The notes under the pieces were generated by a model, which saw nothing but the letters and a program-made list of their open reading frames with translations, ran no database searches and was not told the origin of the DNA. A program made the position numbers and the translations under genes. DNA of 64,000 nt, from positions 62,001-126,000 of the forward strand of contig JAIXOL010000024.1 of NCBI GenBank assembly GCA_027486845.1. Reading direction: 5' to 3'. This stretch comes from Cytophagaceae bacterium. Lineage in GTDB: Bacteria > Bacteroidota > Bacteroidia > Cytophagales > Spirosomataceae. Below, in pieces: positions 28,477 through 38,304 of this stretch (positions are counted from its first letter, which is position 1; every line of letters starts with the position of its first letter).

Positions 28477-28508
28477 GAAGGGATAGCTTTTATCCCTTCT
28501 ATTTTTTT
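28477..28508 (+). terminator. Terminator/attenuator between susD and the GH30 gene
   Basis: A perfect 9-bp stem (GAAGGGATA / TATCCCTTC) with a five-base loop, followed by TATTTTTTT. It lies inside the polysaccharide locus, 30 bases after susD and about 50 bases before the GH30 start, so it could reduce hydrolase transcription relative to susCD. Confidence 0.75.
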
Positions 28509-28556
28509 GCCTTAAATTTCACCAAAGATACAATTCAAACATTTCCTAAATTACAC

Positions 28557-29858
28557 ATGAAAACAGTTTCAAAAACACTCACCTACATTATACTTTCTTA
28601 CGTTGTGTGCCTTGCTTGCAAGAAAGCTGAGGTTAATACACCTATGGTTGATACAAAGCCTAATCCAACAAAAATTGTTATCAATCCACAAACCACGTTT
28701 CAAACAATAACTGGTTTTGGTGGAGCAAATAGAATGTGGGGTACGCAGTTTTTGAAACCATCAGAAGGTCCAAAAGCATTTGGCTTAGCCGATGGACAAC
28801 TGGGCTTGAGTATATTCAGAGTTAGACTGTCGTCGAACAAAACCGAATGGCCACTAATCATAGAATCGGTAAAAGAAGCAAAAAAATATGGAGCAAAAAT
28901 TTTGGCTTCACCTTGGTCGCCACCACCAGCTCTAAAAAGCAATAAAAGTGATATTGGCGGGCATTTACTTCCCGAAAATTACAAAGCATTTAAAGATTAT
29001 ATCAACGAATTTATTGTTTATATGGCACAAAATGGAGCTGTAGTTGATGTAGTTTCGATTCAGAACGAGCCAGATATAAAAGTTACTTATGAATCATGCG
29101 ACTGGACAGCTGAAGAAATGATTAATTTTTTGAAAGCACCCGGGCAAATTGTAGGAGCAAAAGTAGCCGCTCCTGAATCTTTCAATTTTAGTCAAAACAT
29201 AACAAATGCTCTTTTAGCCAACAACGAAGCCTCTCAGAAATTTGATATTGTAGCGGGGCATATCTACGGTGGTGGTTTGGCAAAATTCCCTGCCGCAGAA
29301 CAACAGAAAAAAGAAATCTGGATGACCGAATATCTAATGAATCTGAATGTTGGAAATGCTGGTGCTGCTAAATGGATTACGTTTTCGGAGGCTGCCAAGT
29401 GGGGAGAAACCCTAAAAATGCTCACTTCAGTACATGATTCCATGATAAACAACTGGAATGCGTATATTTGGTGGTATTTACAGCGTTTCTACTCATTTAT
29501 TGGTGATGGAGAGGAGGGTACAACCAATGGCGAAGTGCTGAAACGTGGCTTTGCATTTTCGCATTTTTCAAGATTCGTAAGACCTAATTTTGTACGAATA
29601 GGTGTTGATAATCCTTCAACGAATACTTTGAGAATCACGGCCTATAAAAAAGATAGTCAAACGATTGTTGAGATTCTGAACACTGAAAGTTTTTCCGTAA
29701 AAAATATTCAACTCAGTGGCTTGACTCCCACATCGGCTATAGCCTACACAACCACCGAAACCATCAATTTAGAAAAGAAAACTCTATCAATCGTAGATAA
29801 AAACGTTGAAATTGATATTTTCCCAAATAGCATAACGACCGTCGTAATCACTAATTAA
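28557..29858 (+). CDS. GH30-family (subfamily 8-like) endo-xylanase lipoprotein
   Basis: A 433-residue lipoprotein (lipobox CLAC, Cys about residue 21). The catalytic TIM barrel shows the hallmarks of XynC-like GH30 enzymes: TGFGGANRMWG, LGLSIFRVRLS, SPWSPPPALKSN, the acid/base Glu171 in IQNEPD followed by VTYESCDWT, and the nucleophile Glu258 in WMTEYL. The end (about 330-433) is the beta-sandwich that packs on the barrel. Subfamily 8 enzymes cut beta-1,4-xylan, usually next to a glucuronic acid side chain; the substrate here is inferred from likeness only. It is probably exposed on the outer membrane and feeds the SusCD pair. The GH2 gene begins six bases after its stop. Confidence 0.85.
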   Translation: MKTVSKTLTYIILSYVVCLACKKAEVNTPMVDTKPNPTKIVINPQTTFQTITGFGGANRMWGTQFLKPSEGPKAFGLADGQLGLSIFRVRLSSNKTEWPLIIESVKEAKKYGAKILASPWSPPPALKSNKSDIGGHLLPENYKAFKDYINEFIVYMAQNGAVVDVVSIQNEPDIKVTYESCDWTAEEMINFLKAPGQIVGAKVAAPESFNFSQNITNALLANNEASQKFDIVAGHIYGGGLAKFPAAEQQKKEIWMTEYLMNLNVGNAGAAKWITFSEAAKWGETLKMLTSVHDSMINNWNAYIWWYLQRFYSFIGDGEEGTTNGEVLKRGFAFSHFSRFVRPNFVRIGVDNPSTNTLRITAYKKDSQTIVEILNTESFSVKNIQLSGLTPTSAIAYTTTETINLEKKTLSIVDKNVEIDIFPNSITTVVITN

Positions 29859-29864
29859 TTTATA

Positions 29865-32624
29865 ATGAAAATAAATCTCACCCTTCGTTTTAACTTAAAA
29901 ACATTCATTTTAGCCTTCGTGACATTGATTAGCTTAGAAAATCATGCTCAAACACCGTCGTCTAAAATCCCAGCGACTAAATCATCTTCAAGGCAACGAA
30001 TCAAACTCAACGAAGGGTGGCATTTTATGCGGTACAGTACAGAACCCGACAAATTGATGTATGACACCAGACCCGAAATCAGTGAGGTAAACGATAGTAA
30101 AGTAGCTGACTCTCGCCCGACTGATGCAATTCTGATTGAATCGAAAGAAAACGTACTGAAAAAATGGGTTTTGCCAACTGCCAATGATTTCATAAAAGAT
30201 GTCAACAAACGATACACCAGACCAACAGGCGACCCTGGTTCTGACTTCCCATTTGTAAAAAACGATTTTGATGATAAAAACTGGGAAAAAGTAACTCTCC
30301 CACACGATTGGGCAATCAAAGGTCCATTTTATGTGGGCGACACGCCAGTAGTTGGAGGTGGAATGGGGCGTTTGCCAAGTCAAGGTGTTGCGTGGTATCG
30401 AAAAAAACTGGAGATTACGAATACCGATAAAGGCAAAACCATCTATTTAGATATTGATGGAGCGATGTCGTATGCGATTGTTTGGCTAAACGGTCATTTG
30501 GTTGGTGGTTGGCCTTATGGCTACAACTCATTTAGATTAGACCTCACGCCATACCTAAATTTTGATGGAGAAAATCAATTGGCTATCAGAATTGATAACC
30601 CTAATTATTCGGCCAGATGGTATCCAGGTGGTGGACTTTATCGAAATGTTTGGCTGAGCAAAGTCTCACCTATTCACGTGGCTCAGTGGGGAACTTTCGT
30701 CACAACTCCTAAAGTTTCGACTACCGAAGCAAGTATAAAACTCGACCTTCAGATTGAAAATCAAGAAAAAACCAACCAAAATATTGAAGTCAAAACCGAA
30801 ATTTATGCCTTAGATAAAACAGGAAAAATTACAGGAACAGCCATAGCGACATTTACTCCTGAAAAAATACTCGTAGAAGCACAGAAAACATACGCTTTTA
30901 CCAAAAAAATAAATCTCAAAAATCCAAAACTTTGGGGGCCTTATCCAACTCAAAAACCCAATTTGTATGCGGCCAAAACCAAGATTTTTAGAGAAAATAT
31001 TTTAATTGACGAATACGAAACCCATTTCGGCATCAGAAACATTATTTTCGACCCCCTTGAAGGAATTTTAGTAAACAATGTGCCAATAAGAATACAAGGC
31101 GTCAATCAACACCACGACTTAGGGGCATTAGGAGCAGCATTTAATGTTCGAGCCGCCGAACGACAACTCGAAATCCTACGTGAATTGGGCTGTAATGCCA
31201 TCAGAATGTCGCATAATCCACCAGCACCCGAACTTTTGGATTTAACCGACCGTATGGGCTTTTTGGTAATCGACGAAATATTTGATAGTTGGGAAAAGAA
31301 AAAAACTCCGCATGATTTTCACCTAATATTTACTGAATGGCACGAAGCTGATACGAGAGCATTTATACGTCGAGATAGAAATCACCCATCAATTATGTCG
31401 TGGAGTTTCGGAAACGAAGTAGGCGAACAATACACCGAAACCGAAGGAGCAGCACTGGCAAAAAAACTCCGTGACATTGTGCATCAAGAAGACCCCACAA
31501 GACCAGCGTCGGCATCTCAGAATTATGCAAAACCCGATATGCCTTTTACGAAGGAGATGGATTTTCTGAATCTAAACTATCAAGGTGAAGGAATCAGAGA
31601 TGCACCTGCATACGCACATCTGAAAGGTATTCGTACATCACCTATGTATCCTGCATTTCAGAAAACATTTCCCGATAAAGTAATATTAGGCACCGAAACA
31701 GCTTCAGCTCTCAGCACTCGTGGCACTTATATTTTCCCAGTTTTTGAAGGTAATTCTGCACCTGTTGGCAATGAAGTTGGTGGCGACCCAATCAAACAAC
31801 AAGTGAGTGCCTACGAACTTTATACCGCAGCTTTTGGTTCATCAGCAGATAAAGTTTTTGCTACCCAAGACAAACACCCGTACGTAGCAGGCGAATTTGT
31901 TTGGACAGGCTGGGATTACATTGGTGAGCCAACCCCCTACTACACTGCTCGAAGCTCCTACAGTGGCATTATTGACCTCGCAGGTTTCAAAAAAGACCGT
32001 TTCTATTTATATCAATCTCGTTGGCGTCCAACTTTGCCAATTGCACATATTTTACCACATTGGAACTGGCCCAATCGTAACGGTGAAATTACTCCTGTAC
32101 ACGTTTTTACATCAGGCGATGAAGCAGAACTTTTTTTGAATGGAAAATCACTCGGAAGAAAAAAGAAAGCGGAATTTGAATATCGAATCCGATGGGATGA
32201 TATAAAATATCAAGCGGGAGAATTATCAGTAATTGCCTACAAAAACGGCAAAATTTGGGCAAAAGAAAGTATTCAAACAACCGATAAAGCCGCCAAATTA
32301 TCAGCAAAAACTGACCGAAGCCTAATTAATGCCGATGGTGAAGACCTTGCCTTTATAACTGTGAAAATTATAGACAAAAATGGCTTGGTGGTACCTAACG
32401 CCAACATCAAAGTAAGTTTTACATTAGAAGGAAACGGCGAAATAGTAGCAACTGATAATGGCGACCCTGCCGATATGACATCGTTTGTATCAAGTGAAAG
32501 AAGTTCGTATAATGGTTTGGTTTTGGTAATTATTCGTACAAAAAAAGGAATGACTGGTAAACTTAAACTAACAGCAAAAGCGACTGGTTTGGCAAGTACA
32601 CAAGTCGAAATTACGAGTAAATAA
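29865..32624 (+). CDS. Glycoside hydrolase family 2 (beta-galactosidase-like) with C-terminal DUF4982 and Ig-like domains
   Basis: A 919-residue secreted enzyme with a signal peptide (about 1-28). The jelly-roll sugar-binding domain contains LPHDWAIKGPF and the turn with NYSARWYPGGGLYRNVWL. An Ig-like domain and the TIM barrel follow; the acid/base is Glu518 in SFGNEVGEQY and the nucleophile Glu611 in ILGTETAS. NQHHDLGALG and AIRMSHNPPAPELLDLTD are standard GH2 barrel motifs. After the barrel come a DUF4982-like domain (VHVFTSGDEAELFLNGKSLG) and an Ig-like Big_1 domain. The reaction is beta-galactosidase-type or a related exo-glycosidase; specificity is not decidable. It is translationally close to the GH30 gene and ends the intact locus. 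Confidence 0.92.
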   Translation: MKINLTLRFNLKTFILAFVTLISLENHAQTPSSKIPATKSSSRQRIKLNEGWHFMRYSTEPDKLMYDTRPEISEVNDSKVADSRPTDAILIESKENVLKKWVLPTANDFIKDVNKRYTRPTGDPGSDFPFVKNDFDDKNWEKVTLPHDWAIKGPFYVGDTPVVGGGMGRLPSQGVAWYRKKLEITNTDKGKTIYLDIDGAMSYAIVWLNGHLVGGWPYGYNSFRLDLTPYLNFDGENQLAIRIDNPNYSARWYPGGGLYRNVWLSKVSPIHVAQWGTFVTTPKVSTTEASIKLDLQIENQEKTNQNIEVKTEIYALDKTGKITGTAIATFTPEKILVEAQKTYAFTKKINLKNPKLWGPYPTQKPNLYAAKTKIFRENILIDEYETHFGIRNIIFDPLEGILVNNVPIRIQGVNQHHDLGALGAAFNVRAAERQLEILRELGCNAIRMSHNPPAPELLDLTDRMGFLVIDEIFDSWEKKKTPHDFHLIFTEWHEADTRAFIRRDRNHPSIMSWSFGNEVGEQYTETEGAALAKKLRDIVHQEDPTRPASASQNYAKPDMPFTKEMDFLNLNYQGEGIRDAPAYAHLKGIRTSPMYPAFQKTFPDKVILGTETASALSTRGTYIFPVFEGNSAPVGNEVGGDPIKQQVSAYELYTAAFGSSADKVFATQDKHPYVAGEFVWTGWDYIGEPTPYYTARSSYSGIIDLAGFKKDRFYLYQSRWRPTLPIAHILPHWNWPNRNGEITPVHVFTSGDEAELFLNGKSLGRKKKAEFEYRIRWDDIKYQAGELSVIAYKNGKIWAKESIQTTDKAAKLSAKTDRSLINADGEDLAFITVKIIDKNGLVVPNANIKVSFTLEGNGEIVATDNGDPADMTSFVSSERSSYNGLVLVIIRTKKGMTGKLKLTAKATGLASTQVEITSK

Positions 32625-32640
32625 TACTCTTGGCTTTAAA

Positions 32641-32690
32641 AAGTACCATTTTTGAGCATCAAATCATTTGAAACTCGAAATGGTACTTTC
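32641..32690 (+). terminator. Terminator-like inverted repeat after the GH2 gene
   Basis: Arms 32641-32656 and 32674-32688 pair over most of their length (AAGTACCATTT against AAATGGTACTT), and a pyrimidine-rich run follows. It would end the polysaccharide locus transcript. Confidence 0.6.
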
Positions 32691-32722
32691 TACTTTTACT
32701 AGTCAAATTTTTCGACCCTAAT

Positions 32723-34478
32723 ATGCAATACATTGCTCAACAAACATTCCTCAAACAATTCCTCGAAGTTGGCACTTTATTGACTTTTTCAGCTTAGTTT
32801 TCATCGGCAAATGACGATAAAGAAGCTTTTTTCGAGAAAATCGTTAAAGCCAATTACCAAGAAGTTACCAAACTTATAATTGCCTTAGAACCAGAAATCA
32901 CCGAAATTCGTCGCCGATTAGTTTTCGATTTTACTAATCTTTCAGCTGCATTAGCTGAGCTAATTTCTCGTTTTTATCAGAAAGATGCTCTTGTGACTTA
33001 CATCCAGTATTTTTTAATAAAATATCAAAAAACTGATGGTACGCTCGACCTCGAAAATTTAGCTTCTCAGCCCGATACGGCATTTATTTTAGAGCCAATT
33101 TGTGCAGCCGCTCTCATTTTACGAAAACTCACAATGCCTGCACTTTCAGAAGTAAAAGTACTTTTAAAAGATTCTATTTCGAAATCTGGCGAAGCCATTC
33201 GTTCAGGTGGCGTTCATACGCCCAACCAACATTAGGTAATTTCAGCTACTTTGGCACGCATCAATAATTTGTATCCCGATAAAAAATACGTTAATCGTAT
33301 TGACAAGTGGCTTTCAGAAAATATAGTATGATTTACGGGGAAGTAACCAATAACGCCTAATTACAGTCGCTCACTTACTAAAACGCCCAAAATTATATAA
33401 TCATGTACGTAAAAATCTCCGAATGATTATCATTAAATGGAGCCAAACGGCAAAATTGTGACCAACGATTCGAGGCGACAAGACCAGTTTATTGGCATGA
33501 ATGTCCTACCATTTTATTTAGATTATCGTCACATGGCTTTGCACGAGAAAAATACCGAATTTGCCGCCATCAGCAAGTAAATTGAGCAAACCAAAGGCTT
33601 TGATGAAAAAACAATGCCCGATTTATTGGCATTATTTACCGAAGACCCCGATTTATGTAAGATTTTGCCCAAACCTGCAATTTTAAACACGAATTTCGTG
33701 CAGTTTTTCAAGACAACCAACTTGGTCAGAATTCGTAGAAATAATACCATGATGACTATTTTTGGCGGTACTGATAAGCAAACAATCATTAGTTCGGGAC
33801 GCTCAACGGTTGCCAGTTTCATTACTTTCCGCAAAGGTAAAGCAATTTTGAAATACCTGCGTTTTTCGACTGATTTTATTAGTACAGGTTATTTCAGAAG
33901 CGATGGATTGAAGAAGGAAGGCAATAAATATATACTTAGCCAAAAAATCGAAGCTCCTTACTATCAGCCACTTCCTGCAAAACCCAAAAGAGCAGATGGA
34001 AATTATCAGCATAGCAAAAGTACTGATGGATATTTTTGAAAAAAATAGATTTTAAAAATCGCCCTCAGAGTAATATCAAAAATATAGAAACCATTATTAG
34101 TGTAGAAAAAAAAATGGCGGTGTAGTACTAAATTTTGACGTAAAAGGTGCTGATAATGTATAAGTAACGATAGAGTTTTGTTTCAAAGAGGCTGGTCAAC
34201 TCATTGGCTTGAAAAAATTAGATAATGCACCTGATAATTATACGCTCGAAAGTGGCACAGGTGAATATAAGTTTTGTAAAGACTGCATCAAATTTGGAGA
34301 AGGAACTTTCAAATATTCAAGGCTTCGTGGACTAGAGGGCGAAATCTAGACTTCGCATTTCGGTAGCCTCCGCACCGCAGGAATGCACGTTTTCTTGACA
34401 GGCATTACACCTTTTGATCATTAGATTGTGCTTTCATGGTTTAATTCCACATTTTATTCATTGACGTCTGTTTTATGA
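32723..34478 (+). pseudogene. Decayed gene for a large toroid/heparinase-like protein, many stops and frameshifts
   Basis: Read across frames, this stretch encodes most of one protein. The first frame from the ATG at 32723 has stops at 32795-32797 and 33233-33235. After a lost middle part the coding sense resumes near 33440 (EPNGKIVTNDSRRQDQFIG), with a stop at 33578-33580, a Trp-to-stop change at 34037-34039, a frameshift in the A-run near 34105 and more stops up to 34478. Pieces such as RSGGVHTPNQH, LVRIRRNNTMMTIFGGTDK, TGYFRSDGLKKEGNKY and LRTAGMHVFLTGITPF still read well. I recall this type of protein as an alpha/alpha-toroid plus beta-sandwich, heparinase-like family beside Bacteroidota glycan loci; this is inference. 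Many lesions are outside homopolymers, so sequencing error is unlikely. Confidence 0.75.
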
Positions 34479-34507
34479 GACGGATTCTGATATAAAAATC
34501 TAATTCG

Positions 34508-34545
34508 CTTTAGCCAAAACTTCTTTCGGATAGTTTGGGCTAAAG
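34508..34545. terminator. Hairpin between pseudogene and DUF5916 gene
   Basis: CTTTAGCC at the left pairs with GGCTAAAG at the right, with further AAAC/GTTT pairing inside. It lies between convergent units and may end transcription. The remaining bases to 34670 contain short repeats of the AACCAATAACC type also seen around 54.5-55.1 kb. Confidence 0.4.
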
Positions 34546-34670
34546 GCAAATATGTTTTATTCTCTTATTTATCCGTCAGCTAAAGCACACGGGGTTGCCC
34601 ATTCGGCAACGACATTTTACCAATTTCACAGTAACCAATACACAAATAACTAATACACCAGTAACCAAAA

Positions 34671-36911
34671 TCAAAGATTCAACCAATAAGTCACTTTTGC
34701 TAAAATTGCTCTATTTTTCGGCATCCAGGTTTCGGTGTTATAATTATCAGTATAAACCAAGAAGAAATCAGACACTGGAGCAAAACGCCATTGCAAACGA
34801 GAATTGACGTTTACGTTTTTAAATTGGCTATTATACTGCACATAAGTTGTCCAAAACAAACTTTTTGTAAATGTTAAATCAAGTTTTGGACCAACTAAAT
34901 ATACTTGATTTTTGCCAGTTGAAAGATTGATATTGTTATAACTAAAATTAACGGAGAAAAAACCATAAGGCTGAAAACGGTAAGAAGCATTTCCGACTAA
35001 ACTCACGATATTTCCATCAAAATACTGCCCAATGAGTGGCTGGAAAAATACCGCCAGTTTTTTACGTTGGTCAGTAACATAAGTTGCCGAAAAATTATAG
35101 TAAGTATAGCTTGTACCCTTTTTGAGCGATGGCAATTTTCGATTGCTACGCAAAGCATCAAAATCATTGAAAAGAAAAGTATAATTTTGGTTGAAAGTCA
35201 TCAAGAAATTTGATGTATTCTGAAAACCCAAAAGTAAAAACGGTCCCGCTTGGCGGTCGGTAAGTCCCAAACCTGGCTGATTGAATTGGTCATAAGCCAG
35301 TCCATAACTTACCCTATTGAGCAAACGTGAATTCGGAAAATAATTAAAACCAATCGTTGGGTTGATATGAAAGAAATTTTTGCGAGGCACAAAACCCACT
35401 TCCGCATCAAAGCCCTTCCCTACCCAATCATGCGACCACTTAGCAATTAATTTACGAACGCTATAATTGAGCATGAAGCCGTGAGCAAATTTTTCGTTTA
35501 TATCGGTCGGACTGAACACTTGATGATAAAATGCTTTTCCTGTCCAACGATTATCTTTCGAAGCCAAATTATACTCCAAACCAGCCACTCGATTATAAGG
35601 ATTAACTCCTTCCCTTTCTCTTCCTAAAACTTGTTTATTAACAAATATCGCCGCAATATTCGAGCGTCCAAATACTTTTCGTTGCAGAGCAGCAACCGAA
35701 TAATTCATACTTGGCGTTCCTTTAAAATCATCGGCCAATGTCTGCGTATTTAGCACTCCAACTCGCCAATTATCATCAATTTTTCCGCTGATTCTTGCTC
35801 CATATAAAATCCTATTCTGCACATTTGTACCCGTTGCAGTATCGAGACTAATACCAATTTGTCGAGAGAAAAATGGACTTACTAACTGATTACCAGCCGA
35901 TGTGCCGAGCGTTCCCGATGGTGGCACAAATGGATTTGTATTAAAACTTCCGAAGCCAGTAAAAAGGTCTGAGTTTTCGAGAAAAAACTGGCGTTGTTCG
36001 GGGAAATTTACATCAAAACGAGTCAAGTTTACAACTTGTCGGTCAGCCTCGACATTTGAAAAGTCGGGATTTGCTGTCAAATCAAGATTCAAACCCGAGG
36101 TAATCCCGATTTTAGCATCGCCTCCAAAATTAAGCTTATTTCCAGCGGCAGGGTTTTCAGGATGCTCAAAATCACGGGTAGAACTGGCAGACAAATAAGG
36201 TATCAAGGAAATATTTGCACCCGATTTTTTTAATGGTTTTTCAAAAATGATTGGCATTGAATATCCCAAATTCATAATAATCTGATTCTGTGGAATCCGC
36301 ATCAAAGTCGATTGTTCATTGGCTTGGGTATCAAATCTATATGCCTTAAAATTCCATTGTGTACTTCCTTCTTTAAAACGCAGAGTTGTGAATGGAATTG
36401 ACAACTCACATATCCAATAACCCTCATACATTTTCGAAATAGCATTCCATTTATTATCCCAATACATATTGAAATACTCATTGGCCGTTCCGCCGTTATA
36501 AAGCAAGGCTTCACGCATGACTCCAAATGGGTTCATACCAAACAAAAAACTGTTGGTTTTGTCATTGAAGGTATCAAACAAAAAACTCACATTATCATTA
36601 CCTCCAGCTCTAAAATCTCGCCTAAAAGAAGGAGTAACATAATTATTTCCAGGCGAATATAATTTTGCTCCGATGTAAATATTTTTTTCATCATAAGCCA
36701 ACTTGATTTCGGTCTGATATTTTGCTTTAATGCTATCTTTTGGAAAAAACTCCCAAAATGAAGGCATTTTTTCAGCAGTTTGCCAAGCTTGCTCGTCCAA
36801 AACGCCATCAAGTTTAATCTTTTCAGTAATAAATTTTACCTTTGGTGCTTGTTGAGCTTGCGTTTGTAATAAAAATAAAAATGATATAAACAATAGAAGA
36901 AGTCTATTCAT
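34671..36911 (-). CDS. DUF5916 protein with N-terminal CBM9-like domain, outer-membrane beta-barrel
   Basis: A 746-residue exported protein. After a signal peptide (to about residue 19) comes a carbohydrate-binding-module-9-like domain (KLDGVLDEQAWQTAEKM, LAYDEKNIYIGAKL, FLFGMNPFGV, WICELSIPFTTLRF), then DUF5916 with NPDFSNVEADRQVVNLTRFD and FPEQRQFFLENSDLF, and a strand-rich C-terminal half ending in NL after aromatic-rich strands, as in outer-membrane barrels. The family is common in Bacteroidota, with no settled function. It has a good promoter on its strand at 36939-36946 and is divergent from the TolB-like gene. Confidence 0.85.
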   Translation of the reverse strand: MNRLLLLFISFLFLLQTQAQQAPKVKFITEKIKLDGVLDEQAWQTAEKMPSFWEFFPKDSIKAKYQTEIKLAYDEKNIYIGAKLYSPGNNYVTPSFRRDFRAGGNDNVSFLFDTFNDKTNSFLFGMNPFGVMREALLYNGGTANEYFNMYWDNKWNAISKMYEGYWICELSIPFTTLRFKEGSTQWNFKAYRFDTQANEQSTLMRIPQNQIIMNLGYSMPIIFEKPLKKSGANISLIPYLSASSTRDFEHPENPAAGNKLNFGGDAKIGITSGLNLDLTANPDFSNVEADRQVVNLTRFDVNFPEQRQFFLENSDLFTGFGSFNTNPFVPPSGTLGTSAGNQLVSPFFSRQIGISLDTATGTNVQNRILYGARISGKIDDNWRVGVLNTQTLADDFKGTPSMNYSVAALQRKVFGRSNIAAIFVNKQVLGREREGVNPYNRVAGLEYNLASKDNRWTGKAFYHQVFSPTDINEKFAHGFMLNYSVRKLIAKWSHDWVGKGFDAEVGFVPRKNFFHINPTIGFNYFPNSRLLNRVSYGLAYDQFNQPGLGLTDRQAGPFLLLGFQNTSNFLMTFNQNYTFLFNDFDALRSNRKLPSLKKGTSYTYYNFSATYVTDQRKKLAVFFQPLIGQYFDGNIVSLVGNASYRFQPYGFFSVNFSYNNINLSTGKNQVYLVGPKLDLTFTKSLFWTTYVQYNSQFKNVNVNSRLQWRFAPVSDFFLVYTDNYNTETWMPKNRAILAKVTYWLNL

Positions 36912-36938
36912 AATGTCAGGGGCGTTAAAAATAAGCTA

Positions 36939-36946
36939 CAAAAATA
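36939..36946 (-). promoter_or_regulatory. Candidate -7 promoter element for the DUF5916 gene
   Basis: The minus strand reads TATTTTTG, an exact TAnnTTTG match 28 bases before the start codon. The divergent gene has its own element about 95 bases away. Confidence 0.5.
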
Positions 36947-37039
36947 CACTTTTCTAAGCCGTATTATGTCTATTTTTGATTTATTTTAGAGTTTTTTTAA
37001 GCGTTATTAATTATTTTTTATATAAAACATATTCTGTCA

Positions 37040-37047
37040 TACCTTTG
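37040..37047 (+). promoter_or_regulatory. Candidate -7 promoter element for the TolB-like gene
   Basis: TACCTTTG matches TAnnTTTG exactly and lies 62 bases before the ATG at 37109. Confidence 0.5.
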
Positions 37048-37108
37048 CTATACAAAATACAATTTTGCAGAATTACGAATAAACTCAAATTTTTAATCTC
37101 TTTATTAT

Positions 37109-38161
37109 ATGAAATCCATTTTTGTTATTTGCACACTGTTTACTGTTAATTATTCACTAATTTTCGCACAAATACCCGACGAAAAACACCTCAAAAACCT
37201 TCGTCAATTGACTTTTGGTGGCAATAATGCTGAAGCCTATTTTAGCCGTGATAGCAAATACATTAGTTTCCAGTCGGACAACCCAGCGTGGGGACTTTCA
37301 TGCGACCAGATTTTCTATATGGATGTTGAAAAAGGTTTGAAAGACCCAAAAGTGCGTCCCGATTTTATAAGTACTAGTTTTGGACGCACAACTTGTAGCT
37401 TTTTTATGCCAAATGGCAAAGAAATTCTATACGGAAGTACGCACGAAATGGGTGGACATGCTTGTCCTCCAGTACCTGAAATGGGCAAAAAATATCTTTG
37501 GGCAATCTACGATAGTTTTGATATATACGTGGCCGATTTGAAAGGGAAAGTAAAAAGACGTTTGACAAATACGCCAGGCTACGATGCTGAAGCGACGGTT
37601 TCACCCGATGGTAAAAAAATTGTTTTTACCAGTACTCGAAATGGTGATTTAGACTTATACATCATGGATATTGATGGCAAAAATGTAAAGCAAATTACAA
37701 ATGAATTAGGCTACGATGGCGGTGCATTTTTCTCGCCCGATAGTAAGAAATTGGTTTTCCGTGCGTCACGTTTTTCGAGCGAAGAAGAGCGTAGTGAGTA
37801 CAAAGAAAATCTAAAGAAAAACTTGGTTGCCCCTACTAACATGGAGATTTTTACATGTAATGTTGATGGTTCAGATTTGAAACAAATCACTAAATTAGGC
37901 AAAGCCAACTGGGCTCCATATTTCACACCCAAAGGAGATAAAATCATTTTTGCATCAAATAATCATTCACAACGTGGATATGATTTTCAGTTATATTTGA
38001 TAAATATTGATGGAACAAATCTCCAAAAAATCACATCCGAAAGTAATTTCAATGCTTTTCCGATGTTTAGTTATGATGGTAAAAAATTGATTTTCAGCTC
38101 AAACAGAAACAATGGTGGTACAAGAGATACCAATCTTTTTATTGCTGATTGGGTAGAATAA
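37109..38161 (+). CDS. TolB-like beta-propeller protein (PD40 repeats), secreted
   Basis: A 350-residue protein with a signal peptide (cleavage near LIFAQ). It carries five or six PD40/WD40-like TolB repeats, each with the S-P-D-G-K-K-I-V/L-F-x-S/T form, for example VSPDGKKIVFTSTRNGDLDL, with variants SPDSKKLVF, TPKGDKIIF and SYDGKKLIF. The propeller most likely makes protein or glycan contacts in the periplasm. Its role is not known; in Bacteroidota such proteins are often exported propellers rather than true Tol-Pal TolB, and no tol genes are nearby. Single gene with its own promoter. Confidence 0.85.
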   Translation: MKSIFVICTLFTVNYSLIFAQIPDEKHLKNLRQLTFGGNNAEAYFSRDSKYISFQSDNPAWGLSCDQIFYMDVEKGLKDPKVRPDFISTSFGRTTCSFFMPNGKEILYGSTHEMGGHACPPVPEMGKKYLWAIYDSFDIYVADLKGKVKRRLTNTPGYDAEATVSPDGKKIVFTSTRNGDLDLYIMDIDGKNVKQITNELGYDGGAFFSPDSKKLVFRASRFSSEEERSEYKENLKKNLVAPTNMEIFTCNVDGSDLKQITKLGKANWAPYFTPKGDKIIFASNNHSQRGYDFQLYLINIDGTNLQKITSESNFNAFPMFSYDGKKLIFSSNRNNGGTRDTNLFIADWVE

Positions 38162-38219
38162 TTGAAATCTATCATATCTGACTGACTCATTTAAAAAATT
38201 GAAGCGGGGTCGCCCGTGC

Positions 38220-38286
38220 GATTAAAGATTGGAAATTGTAGATTTAAGTAAAAAACGCTAAAATCATCAATTTCTAATCCTTAATC
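38220..38286. terminator. Long inverted repeat between convergent genes
   Basis: Arms 38220-38238 and 38268-38286 match at 17 of 19 positions. The structure lies between the TolB-like and aminopeptidase P genes and is a plausible bidirectional terminator, though it lacks a strong T-run. Confidence 0.45.
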
Positions 38287-38304
38287 TTCAATAGAAATAC
38301 AATC

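Noticed and set aside
29948-30383. Two overlapping minus-strand frames inside the GH2 gene
   Set aside because: Shadow frames of a clear plus-strand gene with conserved GH2 motifs.
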